A stretch of 64,000 nt of DNA from Coprinellus micaceus (taxonomy: Eukaryota > Basidiomycota > Agaricomycetes > Agaricales > Psathyrellaceae). The stretch spans positions 1,674,001-1,738,000 of the forward strand of contig OX596342.1 in NCBI GenBank assembly GCA_951394405.1, in the 5' to 3' direction. This document shows positions 22,526 to 35,500 of the stretch, in pieces (positions within the stretch are counted from its first letter, which is position 1; every line of letters begins with the position of its first letter). The notes beneath the pieces are model-generated. The model searched no databases, was not told the DNA's origin, and worked only from the letters and a program-made list of their open reading frames with translations. The translations under genes were made by a program, and so were the position numbers.

Positions 22526-25500
22526 ATGCACGACAGCGTCGCCAGCGGGAGGGACCAGCCCTATCCTGGCGGCTTCGCAGCGGGCAGCGATCCCAAGGTG
22601 CTCGTGGCGACCGCCACCACCGTCGCCGCTCTCCTCCTGGCCGGGTCTGCATACGTGTGGAGAAGGGGGTCGTTCGGCGTCATGAACTTGGCGCACGCAG
22701 CTTCCGAAGGAACCACGAGCCAAACTGACACGCCCCATGGCAAGGACGTGTCAGACACGACTAAGGCGCGGCTCCGGCGTGATGCGACGGGAAAGGGCAG
22801 GGCCAACAGCACTGGCAGACGGGCTTCAGTCTCCGCATTGGGTGGGAGGCCTTTGTCCGACGACGCCGACGCGACGGACGATGGCGACGACCAAGGCGGG
22901 AGCGGAAAGCAACGCGAGGCCGCTGCAGGCTCGATGGGGAAGAGCGCGAGGGCCAAGGAGAGGCGGAGAAGGGGGAAGGACCCTATGAAAGAGCTGATGA
23001 AGCCGGGTGGCGGCAAGCTGGCCAAGATTCTCAAGGCTAGTGACCCCTCAACATCGTCTGGGACGACTGCACATCCCCCTCCTCGTTCACGCACCACGTC
23101 GACCTCTGAGGTCCAGCGGCGTGCTTCGACTTCTCGACACCAGGAAAAGACTCCTTCGGACGACTCTTCTACGACACAGAAAGCTGGTTCCTCTTCCTCA
23201 TCGACAGCATTCCCTTCGTCGTCCACTGCTTCAGAAACAACTCAAGACCGCCTTCGCTCACACTCTACGTCCAACCAGTCCGACCGTTCACGATCAAAGT
23301 CCCGCTCACGATCCAGACCACGAAACGACATTGCTCATGTCGGCGATCACGAGCTCTCCACGTCGAAATCCAAGAACAGAAATTCCGACGCAGCTTCCAC
23401 GATATCTTCTGCATCATCATCTACAGCTACCGAAGCGACGACCCTCTCAACATCGTCTACCGCCCCCTCCTCTCTCAGTTCCTCAGTAACTGGCCTACTC
23501 CTGGACGCAGACGCGACGCCGAAAGGAGAGTCTGGGCGGGCGAATGCGATCTCTCTACCCTCCCCGGCTTCCCCTATCTCCCAAGGAAAGAAGCCTCAAC
23601 GCGAAGCTTCCGACCCATGGGACTGGGATGGCGTTGGAAGTTCGAGCGCCTCGCAGTCCAAACCTTCACCCCAGAAATCGCAGACGAAACCGGGCATAGC
23701 CTCCAATCCCCCGTCCTCTGCGGCGGAGGGGACCCCCCTTCCCTATGCATCCATTGTTTCTGCCAAGTCGCCAAATGAGGAAGATAGTCGGAGCACGGTC
23801 GGCACGCGTACGGGGGAAAAACAACATATGCAGCGTTCATTATCATCGTCTGACGATAACGCGGAAACTGTTGAGGCGGAGGGAGAAGCAGAAGAGGAAG
23901 TCCCACCACTTGTCTTTCCCTCGCTTAACAACCCGGCACCCCCTGATTCGGCATCATCCTCATTGTCTGCATCCACCCAATCTTCCTTTTCTGTCGGACC
24001 TGCGTCAACTCCCTCTTCCTCACTCTCGCGCCCTCATTCTAGAGCTTCGAATTCATCCTCGGCACACTCTGGGCAGATTGGAGGCCTGAAATCTAAATCG
24101 CCCGCGCCGAGGAACGCTGGTTCAGCGACTATGGTGCCGTTCAGCCTGACAAAGGCAGAGGCGGGTGCAGGGAGCGGTCATCGGCATGTGCCCACGCCCT
24201 TAGGTTCCGTGGCGAAGAGACCTGCAACTCCAGTCACGGCATCTACAGCATCTTCACCGCTGCTGTCAGGGTTTGTTGTCCCGCCATCGCCGTCCTCCCA
24301 GAGCTTCGGCCAGGCGGGTAACTCGACAGTGGCTTTGAGTGCGCAGACGCAAGTCGCAGGCTTGCGGGGTGCGCTGGAGGCGTCGAGATTGAGAGAGCAA
24401 AAGCAGAAGGAAGAGCTAGAGAGAATCACCAAGGAAAGGGACATGGTCCAGTGGGAGAACGCTGCATGGAGGAGGAGGGAAGCAGAGGTTCGTGCACAAG
24501 CCATACAGAGTGCCTGCGGCGTTGCTAACTGATAAACCATTTATTCTGTAGCTTCAAGCCCAAGTTCAGCAGATGATGCATCAACTGCAGAGCTACACGA
24601 CGTACTTTGCCTCCGTCAACCAAGGGCTCCACCCTCAGGCCGTTTCTCCAGCATCTCAGTCCGTTCCCCCACCCTCTAGCTCGGCAAGCGCGGTCGCGCA
24701 GCCCGTAAGCGCCCGTGATAATGAAAAGGATGATTATGACGACGACACCCCACCTACAAATGCTGGCGATCCCCAGATTGTGTCACCGACTAGCGCTGAG
24801 AAGGGCGATAACGACACATCCGGTGGCAATAGCTCCAAGAAGAATGGCGACGGAGGTGGAGTGGAGGAGGGATCGACGACCGCGCAAGGCCCCTCGGTGC
24901 CTGAGGTTGATAGCGCCGCTGCTTCTCCCGCGAATGCCGCCGTCAGTGGAGAGGCGGAGGAGTCGCAGGCCGCGGCCCAGCCGATTAAGGTGGCTACGGC
25001 GGGACTTGTGCACCCTACCCCGATCGCGCCTGTTGCGTTCAACCCCGCTTTGTCCCCTGGCGTCATGTCTCCCTCTGCCGTCCATTCACCCTTGGGCTCG
25101 TTCGCTCATTACCCCTTCCACGCCGCACCGCCTATGGGTTTTGGCCCCCACGGTCTTCCGTCTCCCATAGCTCACTCGTTCCACATACCCCCGCATCCTC
25201 TTCAACACCCACCATCCCATCAGCAGCTTCCCTTCATGGCACCTGGCAGCACACCCCAGAGTCCCGGAATCCCTATGATCGTTTCTCAGTCTCTAACCCA
25301 CATCAATCCCAACCCATTCGTCGTCTCGCCCGCTGCTGCTTACGCTCGGCCTGGAACGCCAGGTAGCTTGGGTGCGATGTCGATGCTGAATGGGCATCCA
25401 CATCCGCACACGCCCGCTGGGATGGGTATGGGACTGGGTAATTCGATGACTTCACCCTTCGCCATGGCTGGGCCCGGGAGTGGAACCGCCTCTCCTGATC

Positions 25501-26267
25501 TAACGGGTTCGCCGAGCACGGCGACTGCGTTTCTCATGCAGGACAGGGGAAGGAGGCGGATGAGCAGTGGGAGCGCAAGTGGAGGTCATGGAAGGAGTTT
25601 GAGGGCGCGGAACAGTATTACGATGCTTCCCCTAGATGCTGGAATCGGGGGTGGTATATCCTCCGTGAGAGGCGGGAAGAGCTCGAGTGGGAGTAGTGTT
25701 AATGGCGACGGCTCAGGTGAGGAGCACGCGGTGGGAGACACGGATGAGGGGGACTTTAACGAGGTGCTCGCGAGTGCGATCTTGAAGCACCCAGAGAGTG
25801 TAAGGATGGGCAGTTCGAGGAAGGGGAGCTTTAGAGGAGGGTCGTCTTTGGGGGACGGTACTACCTCTCCCGCGTCTCCTGGCCTTGGCTTAACCTCAGG
25901 GAGTGTCAGCCTGAGCGGGATCTGGACCGGGTATGGGCAGGGCGGGGCGCGGACTGAGAGTCCTAAACCTCACGAACCTCAGGTGTCGGGGAAGGAGGAG
26001 GGCGAAAGGCCGCAAGAGTTCGTGTTCCCTTCTCTCAATGCGGCTGTGAGCGATGGCAAGGCGGCGCTCGGTTCGTACCCTGGATCGGCGTCGAGCTCTG
26101 TGTCGCAGTCTCCCGAAACGAAGTCGCCACAACTGAGGTCGAGCACGCCGGCTCTTCATACACTGATCGAGGAGGATGTGCACGAGTCGATGGTCAAGAG
26201 CGAGTCGGCCCCAGCGCTCACCCAGGATGCTCCCGAACCGATGGAACGGTCATCGACCGCCCAGTAA
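22526..26267 (+). CDS. Large Ser-rich, membrane-anchored, disordered protein with a coiled coil
   Basis: I do not recognise a family. Two long exons are joined over a short intron at about 24487-24550 and give about 1,220 residues. Near residue 20-40 there is one hydrophobic helix (VLVATATTVAALLLAGSAYV) followed by WRR, a type of single-pass anchor. A very long region rich in Ser, Thr, Pro, Lys and Arg follows (runs such as RSRSKSRSRSRPR and SASSSTATEATT). A short heptad coiled coil (REQKQKEELERITKERD) spans the exon junction. The second half is rich in Pro, His, Gly and Ser. The composition suggests a scaffold or regulatory protein with many phosphorylation sites. Motifs FVFPSLN and LVFPSLN recur near the middle and end, perhaps as short binding motifs. 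Confidence 0.8.
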
Positions 26268-26951
26268 CCTATCCGATATCCTCAACTCTCCACACCATCA
26301 TCCCCTTTGCTTCTTCATTGCCCCACCGCCACTCCCCTGTTTCGAGTTGCTGACCTTCCTTATGCCCATGCACAATCTTCTTGTTTATTTGCACGCGGAT
26401 TTCCATCTTCATGCGACTTTCAGTTCTCCTACGTTCAACGCTTATCAGAACGTATTCTCTAATAGCATACCCATTTTACTTAGTCCTGTCGTTTCCGCCC
26501 TTATTCCCGTGTCCCAGACTCACATGAGGCTTGCCTTTCATCATTCATTCGTTTATCTCTTCTCCCTGCCACTATATGGATGTGTTTGTCTGTCTGTGCA
26601 TTGTCTTGACCATTACCCTTTATAACCTTTTTCTACTGCCCAGTTGCGCTATAGCACTTGTAATCGATACAATTAAGTATGATGGAGAATGAGAAGGTGC
26701 GGATGTGGAGGGTTGGTTCCACGGTTGATTGGGTGAAGCAACACAGGTCCAAAGGGCAACTTGCCTGGGACGATGAGGAGGATCGGAATTGATGGCAGCC
26801 GTGATCTAATCTTATCAAGCGCCCAGCGCCAACACCCCTTGATCTCACACCGCCATCACCCCTCTGGAGGTCCCTTGCCTGCCGTCGCAACGCCCACTAG
26901 GCTCATATCTGGACCGGGCCAGCCTCCTCTGTGAATAACTACATTTGTAAG
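26268..26951. other. Intergenic spacer before BET2
   Basis: A pyrimidine-rich 3' region of the previous gene, then the BET2 promoter with a CAAGCGCCC variant of the recurring motif at 26816. No gene seen. Confidence 0.5.
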
Positions 26952-28337
26952 ATGTCTACATCTGAGCTCTTGATACCTTTGCACGTCTCGTACATCCAGA
27001 AGTTGGGCGAGGTTCGTGCATCCTCTATTCGCTTTCATGCCCTAGCTTACGCCCAAGCACCACACCAAACAGAATAAGGATGACCTCACATACCACCTTA
27101 CATCTCACCTGCGGTTGAATGCAGTATATTGGGGCTTGACGGCGCTGGCAATCATGGGGAAGCAGGACGCGCTGGATCGGGATGAGATGATCGACTTCGT
27201 AATGAGTTGTTGGGATGAGGAGGCAGGTTTGCAGTTTAACTCACCGCTCGAAGCTTTTGAATTCTCACCTTTCTTCTCAGGGGGATTCGGCGCTCACCCA
27301 GGACACGATGCGCACTTGCTCGCTACGTTGAGTGGGATTCAGATCCTGGTTATGCAGGATGCAATGGATAGGCTGGACGTGGATCGTGTCGCTAAATGTG
27401 CGGCTTTCTCCTTTCTTATGCGAGCTAATGACATCGAGCCACTACATTGTAGTTGTTCTATCCCTCCAACAACCTTCCGGAGTGTTTGCAGGAGATGCCT
27501 ACGGCGAAATCGACACCCGGTTCCTGTACTGCGCCGTAAGCGCACTTTCGCTGCTTGGCCGCCTCGGAGACATCGACGTCGAAAAGACAGTGGGGTATAT
27601 CAAGAGCTGCAGGAATTTCGATGGCGGATTTGGGGCATCAATCGGGGCGGAGAGCCATGCTGCTCAAGGTACGTTTCCATCCCAGTTGTTGCCTCCCAAA
27701 TTCTTCAGATCGTCTATTAACCACCTGTAGTGTTCGTGTGTGTCGCTGCACTGGGGATCTTGGATAGGCTAGACGAAGTAGATGTTGATACCCTGGGGTG
27801 GTGGCTGTCGGAGAGGCAGCTTCCGAATGGAGGGTTGAACGGAAGACCGGAGAAGTTGGAAGATGTGCGTTTTCACGACAATCATCTACTCCGAGGAGGG
27901 GCATTTCTCATTCCCCTTCCCTTCTAGGTCTGCTACAGCTTTTGGGTGTTATCTGCGCTATCTATTTTGAAGAAGGTGCCTTGGATAGACGCAGAGAAGC
28001 TAGCTGAGTTTATCTTGTCAGCGCAAGTACGTGGCCTAGACCTGGAGCTCATCGTATCGCCCCTCATTGACACGCGCTTAGGATCCCGAAGGCGGAGGAA
28101 TTGCAGACCGGCCGGGGGACATGGTAGACGTTTTCCATACAATATTCGGAGTGGCAGGTGAGTCACTAGTACTTCACCCCACCCCAAATCGACGAACTAA
28201 ACATCTGCATAGGCTTGTCGATCCTCGGGTATCCTGGATTGGTGGACCTGGATCCTGTGTACTGCATGCCAGCAAAGGTTATCGAAGCGAAGGGCTTGCG
28301 GAAGGATTGGCAGGCACTTCCCAGGAGAGAGACGTAG
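26952..28337 (+). CDS. BET2: Rab geranylgeranyltransferase (type II) beta subunit
   Basis: The catalytic beta subunit that, with the alpha subunit and Rab escort protein, attaches geranylgeranyl groups to C-terminal cysteines of Rab GTPases. About eight exons encode the alpha-alpha toroid repeats: [84 protein letters not shown] and [14 protein letters not shown]. The zinc ligands are visible as Asp and Cys in LEDVCYSFW and His in DVFHTIFG. The tail [15 protein letters not shown] is typical. Length is about 330 residues as expected. The gene has a full set of short introns and no damage. A housekeeping gene, essential for vesicle transport. Confidence 0.95.
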
Positions 28338-28761
28338 GCATGTAGTGGAATCTTTTCAGCGTCTAATCGACTCAGCAGTTGGGTAAGGGCATCCCATCCA
28401 TCACCCTCTCCTGCCACTGCGGCGCAGTAAAGCTCTCATTTCAAGGTTCCCCATTTGTTACTTCAAACGTTGGGTAAATCTTACTTCACTCACACCACAA
28501 CGACGACGAACACAGTGGTAGCGTGCGTGTGTCCCGCCAAATCGTGATGCAAGCTTCCTCAGACACATAGGCAATGATACTGTCGACTTGCTTACGGTCT
28601 CGTTCAAGCAAACGATTTTCCAGGTTGGGATATGCTGCGGAGGAGCCCAGGACAAGCTAACACGTACAAACTCATGGGCACTCTCATAGTGACTCGGTCG
28701 CATGAGTGGATATAAAGTTCAAAGCAGACCTCAACTCGACTATCCTCACCTCTTTACCAGA
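28338..28761. other. Intergenic spacer before BTB-1
   Basis: No gene. A TATAAAG element at 28711 lies 51 bases before the BTB-1 start. Confidence 0.5.
28711..28717 (+). promoter_or_regulatory. TATA box of BTB-1
   Basis: TATAAAG, 51 bases upstream of the start codon. Confidence 0.5.
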
Positions 28762-29595
28762 ATGTTTTCCTCGAAAAAGGATTGCGAGCCCATGGTGTAC
28801 TCTTTCGAGTTGGTATCCCTGAAGGTTCGTTCAACAGGTCGTTCAGGCGAAGTATCTACCATAGACTGATGAGGATTCAGGTCGAGGACAAGGTCTACAT
28901 GGTCCCCATACACGGATTCGTACAGTTCTCCGAAGCCTTCGATGCCATGTTCTCGATGCCCCAGCCGGAAGGCTCCACCGAGGGGCAAACCGTAGACAAC
29001 CCTATCGTCCTTCCCTCGTGCACCAAGATCGAATTTGAAACCTTGCTCGATGTACTCTATCCCCTCGCACCGTGAGTTTGGATCTATCTATTCGAACTCA
29101 TGATCCCTAAGGTGCTTACTGCCCTCACCAGCCGTATACAACCGGTGCCTCTGTGGAAGGAACAATGGTTACATGTTTTCAGACTTGCAAATATGTGGTC
29201 CATGGATAAGGTGCGTGGACCGAGTCAATGGTAATTGTTACTTCTCATCGCATAAAACTGCATCCTAATCGCAGATACGACAACTGGCAGTAGAAGAGAT
29301 CCTCAAAATCAGGTCTATGGACCCGGTCGAGCTGGTCATCATGGGGAGAACCCACCAAATATTGAGATGGGTCCTCAATGGATACATCAAGATCGTCGAG
29401 AACTGGAGCCAATCCGAGCGAATCCCCTTCGAGATCTCCGATACCCTGGGATTCGAGACTTATACCCGCCTCTCAGAATTGTCGACCTATGTGCCCGCTC
29501 ATGATGGGTGCAGGGCGGCCCGACCCTCGTCAAGTAAATCCTTAGCAAAAGCCGTCGAGAGGGCGTTCAAGGACGAGTTTGCTTACATGCACTAG
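28762..29595 (+). CDS. BTB/POZ-like domain protein 1
   Basis: One of three paralogs in this window. Four exons give about 210 residues. The BTB-like core runs from VEDKVYMVPIHGFVQFSEAF through PIVLPSCTKIEFETLLDVLYP and on to LWKEQWLHVFRLANMWSMDK, the usual fungal pattern of strand, helix and cluster. A helical C-terminal part follows (LVIMGRTHQILRWVLNGYIKI) and ends FKDEFAYMH. Such proteins can act as dimerising adaptors, sometimes for cullin-3 ligases. In agaricomycetes they are a large, poorly known family. Unlike its paralogs at 37.6 and 39.3 kb, it lacks the CxxC zinc-ribbon insert and is shorter. Confidence 0.78.
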
Positions 29596-29846
29596 ACTTT
29601 CTAAATTGATGCTCCCTTGCATGTTCCCTAATCTATTGGCGTGATAGGCATCTTTGGGAGTATCTTGCGCGGAGCACTAGTAGCTTCTGAATCGAAGCTC
29701 ACGCTCCATTCGTGTAGGAATCAATTAGACGCCCGAATGAATCAGTTCGGCAAGTTCCAACAGCCGATGAGCGGCTTTCTGTGTGATCTGCCATTTACGG
29801 TGAGCTAATATAACGGATCTCTCGTTCTTCTGTACCACCATCTGAG

Positions 29847-31667
29847 ATGCCCCTCCAGCTCCCCTGTCCAGAACTAGAGCTCCGCCATAGCGCTGCATCG
29901 TGGCTTCCGTGCCAGCCAGCTGCGCAGGAAGCCAACACCTCTATCGATTTCTTGGAATTGCGAGGGCAGGACCTCGGGTCTGAAGAGGGTGTTACTTCAA
30001 ATTACCAGACAGATGTGGGCCATCAAGAGGTGGTAACTCATCTGAGTGCACCGCGGGTAGGTTGGATCCCCTGTAAGAGAGAAGATGACGCACTAACCCA
30101 TGTGCCCCCCCAAGAAATCCAGTACGGAGCACGTACTATTCCGCATTCTGTGAGCGTTTTACGATATACCTGCAAGCTGGGTGCTGACTCCCCAACCATA
30201 GCTTTGTCAATGGACAGCGAAAAAAGTCTCGGGAAGCCGCTGCTTTCGAGGATGTTCTTCCTTCGATCAGCAGGGAGACGGCGAATTACCTGGGGGAGGA
30301 TCTTGGTGTTTCTCCTTTTTTCCTCGCTACCGCATTCAGCAAGCTGTGGGCCCCAAAGGGGGGTAACTGTCGCTGGGTAAAAAACCCCAGTGGTGCTGCA
30401 GGGGACAAAGTCATCGGTATGTATTGCTGTTTCTGTCTGGTGCCAACCTGTGAGACCCCACCACATATTAATTGGATTGCTAGAGGGTTGGTATAAGTAT
30501 TCGTGCGGACTGGAAGGCCCTCCTTCGTATGTGTGGTACTCGTACAAGCCGGGCTACATCACCTACGTCGTCACCAATTGCGAGTACAATGGCGTCCAAG
30601 ACGCCATCGTGCGATGCGTCAGTGAAGGGATGGGGAAACTCTTGTTTCGCCCTCTAGCTGTCGATGGGTTTATTGCGGAGGCATCGTCAGAGGGGTTGGG
30701 AGGAGAGATATCGACCCCGAGGGGGATCTTGCTTCACTATGTATGTGGTTCCTTGACAATCACCTACTTCAATGACGGTCAATTAGGAGCATCTTGATGA
30801 CCAAGGAACCGATACTCGCAATTCCGTCAAAGAGTTGCACACCCTCTCCTGCAATTTTCTTATTCTCAAGGAACGCATGACGGACCATATCGAGCGGCTC
30901 GAATACCTCCTGGACGTCCACAAGTCTCTTGAACGCGCTTTCGGCGCTGCTACAAACGAAGGCGTCTCGCTAGAGCACTCGTTGTCATTCCTCCTTTCCG
31001 GAACTCGGGCCCGCAAGAGATGGGTTGAGTGCTATGCCAATAGGACCGGAATCCAGATCAACCTCTGGTATAACCTATCCTCTCAAAGGGACAACAAGAC
31101 AAACCTGAAAATTGCGGACTTCACGAGCAAGATTGCGACAGAGACGCAGAAGGACAGTTCTTCAATGATCACGTTCGTGCTCCTCCCTCTTCTGACAGAA
31201 GCTCTTTCCCGCAAGCCTAAATGATTGTTCCAGAATGGCTGCCGTCACGATGATCTTCCTTCCAGGTACTTTCGTCTCGGTAAGTGGTGTTATCTTCGTT
31301 CGCCATGTTCAAGCCTCAGCTTCGCTTCGTTTAGGCCCTCTTTAGTATGGTGTTCTTCGAAACGTCTACTCTCCCTGACGGCAGGACCTCCCTTTCGGTC
31401 GGGGCCAGCTGGTGGCTATTCCCTGCCATAACCATCCCTTTGACCATCATGGTCTTTGCTATATGGCACATCTGGCGAACCAGAAGAAATACCAGGCAAC
31501 TGAACGAGCTTCGTAAGATGGAGGGCTCGCCGTACGATACACCCGATATCCAGTCGGCACGTTATGATCCTGTCTACCATCGACCGCCTTCCTCGCCCAA
31601 TCCGAGCGGCTTTCTGCCAATGGAAGGTTTTAAGAAGGAACCATTCGAGTCCGTTCCACCCTTCTAG
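29847..31667 (+). CDS. CorA-like membrane protein, copy A (shortened tail)
   Basis: A fungal protein with a CorA Mg2+-transporter-like C-terminal module: a long helical stalk (MTDHIERLEYLLDVHKSLE) then two adjacent membrane helices around AAVTMIFLPGTFVSALFSM and WWLFPAITIPLTIMVFAIW. Seven exons or so, opening MPLQLPCPELELR. The N-terminal domain contains YVWYSYKPGY. The classic GMN selectivity signature is missing; ALFSMVFFE occupies that place. The family is generally thought not to be a proven Mg2+ channel. The protein stops soon after the second helix, at SVPPF. Homology to the last codons of copy B reappears after this stop, frameshifted, so the tail was lost by deletion. Probably still translated. 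Confidence 0.78.
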
Positions 31668-32206
31668 CCGGTACTTACCTTGGATACACTTGCGAGTGAA
31701 CCAAACCATGATTGGAAGGATACTACTATCGCGCCTAAAGGCGGCAGCGGTCGCCTTGTAGATCACTTTCAAGACGCTCGTTAGATTTTTCTTTCAAGTT
31801 CTCAAGTCTTTTATCCTATAATGTCTCCTTATGTACCCTTATGCGCGAACGGCTTTGCTACGATTCGAGGCAACGTTTAAGCGCCGAAGAGCGCTCGAAT
31901 AGGGGCTCCTGTGCCTTATGTGGTGTGAGAATTCGTTCAAGTCGTCACCGTCTGCAGTTTGTCTCGAACGTCTTTCACACCAGTCCCTCGAGGGCTTGCG
32001 AGAATTCTTTATCGTCCTGCGTCACGGGCTACTGCCATACCTTGGCTAGAAACTGGGCTGCCCTCGTCCTTGACAAACACTCGGGGCTGGTCTGTAACGA
32101 AAGCAGTGACGCGGGTCGTCCTAGGCACAGAGTCGACAGTGAGCTGCGGTCTTCGAGTCGGTTGGAGGAAGGAACTAAAGTTAATATAGAACTAGTCATT
32201 TCCATC

Positions 32207-32220
32207 ATGTCTCTAGCGAC
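32207..32220 (+). pseudogene. Relic start of the Qc-SNARE gene
   Basis: ATGTCTCTAGCGA and the 5' flank before it match the real SNARE start at 36061. After these 13 bases the similarity ends. It marks the downstream edge of duplication unit A and encodes nothing useful. Confidence 0.65.
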
Positions 32221-32519
32221 GGAGATCTTCGTCTCATAAGGTCGGTCACAGCTTGGAAAGAGTACAAGGCTAAGATCTCAGGTTGCCCCATCGTTTCCAC
32301 GTCAGTAGATCAAGTCCGAGTCTAACAAACGCCATTGTCAGAACGGTGGCTTGGAGAGTAAGTTGGAGCGCACATACCATACGCCTTTTCCGACCTATTG
32401 TGCATATGCCCATATGGGCCGGAATGTGTCCCTTTGGCAATCCGGAAGAGGTTCCCAAAGACTCGTGCTCCCTTGGAAGCTGGGCTAAATCATGGGTAAG
32501 CATCGTGGGATCCTCCTAG
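32221..32519. other. Unique spacer between duplication units
   Basis: About 300 bases with no counterpart in unit A or near the SNARE gene. A 78-codon frame from 32283 has no recognisable motif. It may be filler DNA from the rearrangement or the remains of a gene. Confidence 0.4.
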
Positions 32520-35500
32520 TCGATTCTGCCCTGTTTGTCCCCTGATCTCCTAGTGTGGTAGCCCTCTGAGGGACTATCTCGCGCGGAGTAGCTGAATCGA
32601 AACTTCATTCGTGTAGGAATCAATTAGACGCCCAAAGAAATCAGTTCGGTGAGCCCCAACCGCCGAGGAGGCTTTCTGTGTGATCCGGCATTTGCGGTGA
32701 GTTTAACGGGGTTTCTCGTTCTTTCTTCTGTACCACCATCTGAGATGCCCCTCCAGCTGCCCTGTCCAGAACTAGAACTTCGTCACAGCGCTGCGTCGTG
32801 GCTTCCGTGCCAACCGGTTGCGCAGGAAGTCAACACCTCTATCGATTTCTTGGAATTGCAAGGTCGGGATCTCAGGTCTTTGGATGCCGGAGGCGTTACC
32901 TACCAGACGGGTTTGGGCCACCAAGAGGTGGTCGATCATCTGGGATCACCGCAGGTAGGTTGATCCCCTGTGACGGAGAGAGGGCTGTGTGCTGACGCGT
33001 ATTAATCCCCAAGGAATCGGGTGCAAACCAGTCACTCCGCATTCTGTGCGCTTTTCAGGGTGTGCTTGCTAAGCTGACCGCTGACCGCCCAACCCTAGGT
33101 TCGTCAATGGGAAGTTATCGAGGCCTCGAGCACTTGCAGACTTCGAGGACATCCATTCCTCGATCAGCAGGGAGACGGCAGATTACCTGCAGGACCATCT
33201 GGGCGTGTCCCCACTATTCTTAGCCACCGTCCTTCGCAAATCGTGGGTCCTGAAATCGGGCAACTGTCACTGGGTCGGTGAGGCAGAGGAGCCAGTCGTT
33301 GGTAAAGATCACTACCGCCTACTAGCCTTGAGCGAAATCTGACCTTCCATAAATTGGACCCACAGAGGGTTGGTACAGATACTCATGTGGGCTGAGGAGC
33401 TTTCCGTCGTATGTGTGGTATTCGTACAAGTCAAACCGCACCACCTATATCGTCACCAATGGCGAGTATAATGGCGTTCAAGATGCCATCGTACGATGCG
33501 TCAACGAAGGGATGGGGGAACTGTTGCTTCGCCCATTAGCCGTAGATGGATTTATCGCGGAGGCATCGTCAGAGGGATGGGGAGAGGAGATTTTGAGACC
33601 CAGGAAGACCTTGATTCACTATGTAAGTGCCAAGTGGCTAGGTTTCTCTACGATTGCCCTGCCATCATGGCTCACCAGGTCGACTAGGAGCACGTTGATG
33701 ACAATGGAATCGACACTCGAGAATCCGTCAAAGAGCTGCACGTCCTCTCATACAATCTTCTTATTATCAGAGAAGACATGACGGACCATATCGAGCGGCT
33801 CGAGTACCTACTCGACGTCCACAAGACACTCGAATGCACTTTTGGCACTTTCCAAAGGAACAAAGGTGTCTCGCTAGAACACTCGCTGTCATTCCTCCTT
33901 TCGGAGACTCGGAACCGCAAGAGATGGGTTGATTGCTACTCCAAGAGGACCGGAATCCAGATCAACCTTTGGTACAACCTATCCTCTCAAAAGGACAACA
34001 AGACAAACCTGAAGATCGCGGACTTTACGAGCAAGATCGCGACAGAGACGCAGAAGGACAGCTCTTCAATGATCACGTTTGTGTTTCTTCCTCCTCGGAA
34101 GGGTCTTTCCCCCTAATCCAGATGATTGTTCCAGGATGGCTGCTGTCACAATGGCCTTCCTTCCAGGTACCTTTGTCTCGGTAAGTGACGCTTGGTTCGC
34201 TCACCATGTTCAACCCTCAACCGCGCGTCATTCAGGCCCTCTTTAGTATGGTGTTCTTCGAAACGAATACTCTCCCCGATGGTAGGACTTCCCTTTCAGT
34301 CGGAGCTAGCTGGTGGCTCTTTCCCACCATAACCATACCCTTAACCATCGCCGTCTTCGCTATATGGCACATCTGGCGAGCCCGAAGGAACGCCAGGCAG
34401 ATGAACGAGCTTCGTAGGATGGAGGAACCGTACGATACATTCGACCAACAGTCCGAATATTCTGATCCTGCCTACATTCGGCCGCGTTCCTCGCTAAATC
34501 CGGGTGGCTTCCCATCGCTCGACGGTTTCGAGAAGGACTCTCCACCCATTTCACCTCCCAGAAACATGACACGTCATGCTCCTCTCCCGAGCCCTCCCAG
34601 CTATACGCATGGTCCTCGGAACTCCCAGGATTCATACGAGCGTCGCTCACTCGCGGTGGTTCAACCTGCGATGACACTTGAAGAGCTTCATAGGTTCCAG
34701 AAGCGAGAGGAGTCCCAAGATGGCGTCCCTGTCCCAGGATCCACTACGGAGGGAGCGAGGATCAGCCTCAAGGGGCGCGGGAGACTGGAACGCGACCACT
34801 CACTCCCCGTGGCCCCATCATCTGCGGCACCGGAGGAAGTGAAGGCGACGACTGTAGCTGTAGGGCAAAAGCATCAGCTCCACGCGGCTTCGTTGACGGC
34901 CCCTGGTATTCACCCCCTTCAAGAAGATACATTGTCCCCTGGATCACCGAACGCCTCTGACTCTGCGGCTGGGCAGCCCCCCAGGAGGCGAATGACGACT
35001 GAGCCAATCGAAGCACAGGAAGACCCTCCGACTTCGTCACAGCCTTTTACAACATCCAAAGCTCTCCCTCCGCGAATCCTTGAATCGAGTACGACGAGCA
35101 ATCGCAGCTATCCACATCCCGTCTCTCCTCCTTCACGACTATACCCAAATCCGAGTCTCCCCGCCAACTGGAGCAGAAGTCCGGCCCATGCTCTTGACCA
35201 GTATAGTATGGCCCGTCGTTCACCTGGCGGCCTCGGCTCTTTCACCCCAACTTTCATCCCCTCCATTTGGTCGGATCCGGCTGGAAGTTCCCCTGTCGCC
35301 GCATGGCAATGTTATCCGACTATGGACGAATTTAAACCGTCCGCCTCACGTCGCCCATTTGCAGCGAGACAATCTCCTTTAACAGTGGATGAATTCCGAA
35401 GGGATCACTGGGATCGTAAAGTGGTGCCACCCACAGAAGGACCTGCTGGTCTTAGCCCGGACCCCGTGGCTATTTTAGCAGCAGCAACAGAGAGGCGGGG

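Larger units (their letters stand above)
29605..32220 (+). repeat. Segmental duplication, left copy (unit A)
   Basis: From just after BTB-1 to the start codon relic at 32207, the sequence aligns by eye to 32520-36075: upstream blocks (GTGTAGGAATCAATTAGACG), the whole CorA-like gene, and downstream blocks (GAGAATTCGTT, GTTTGTCTCGAACGTC, CTCGGGGCTGGT). A deletion of about 0.95 kb relative to unit B lies near 31660. Confidence 0.8.

Noticed and set aside
32283..32519. A 78-codon frame in the spacer between duplication units
   Set aside because: No motif, no splice partner and no start context. Likely chance.
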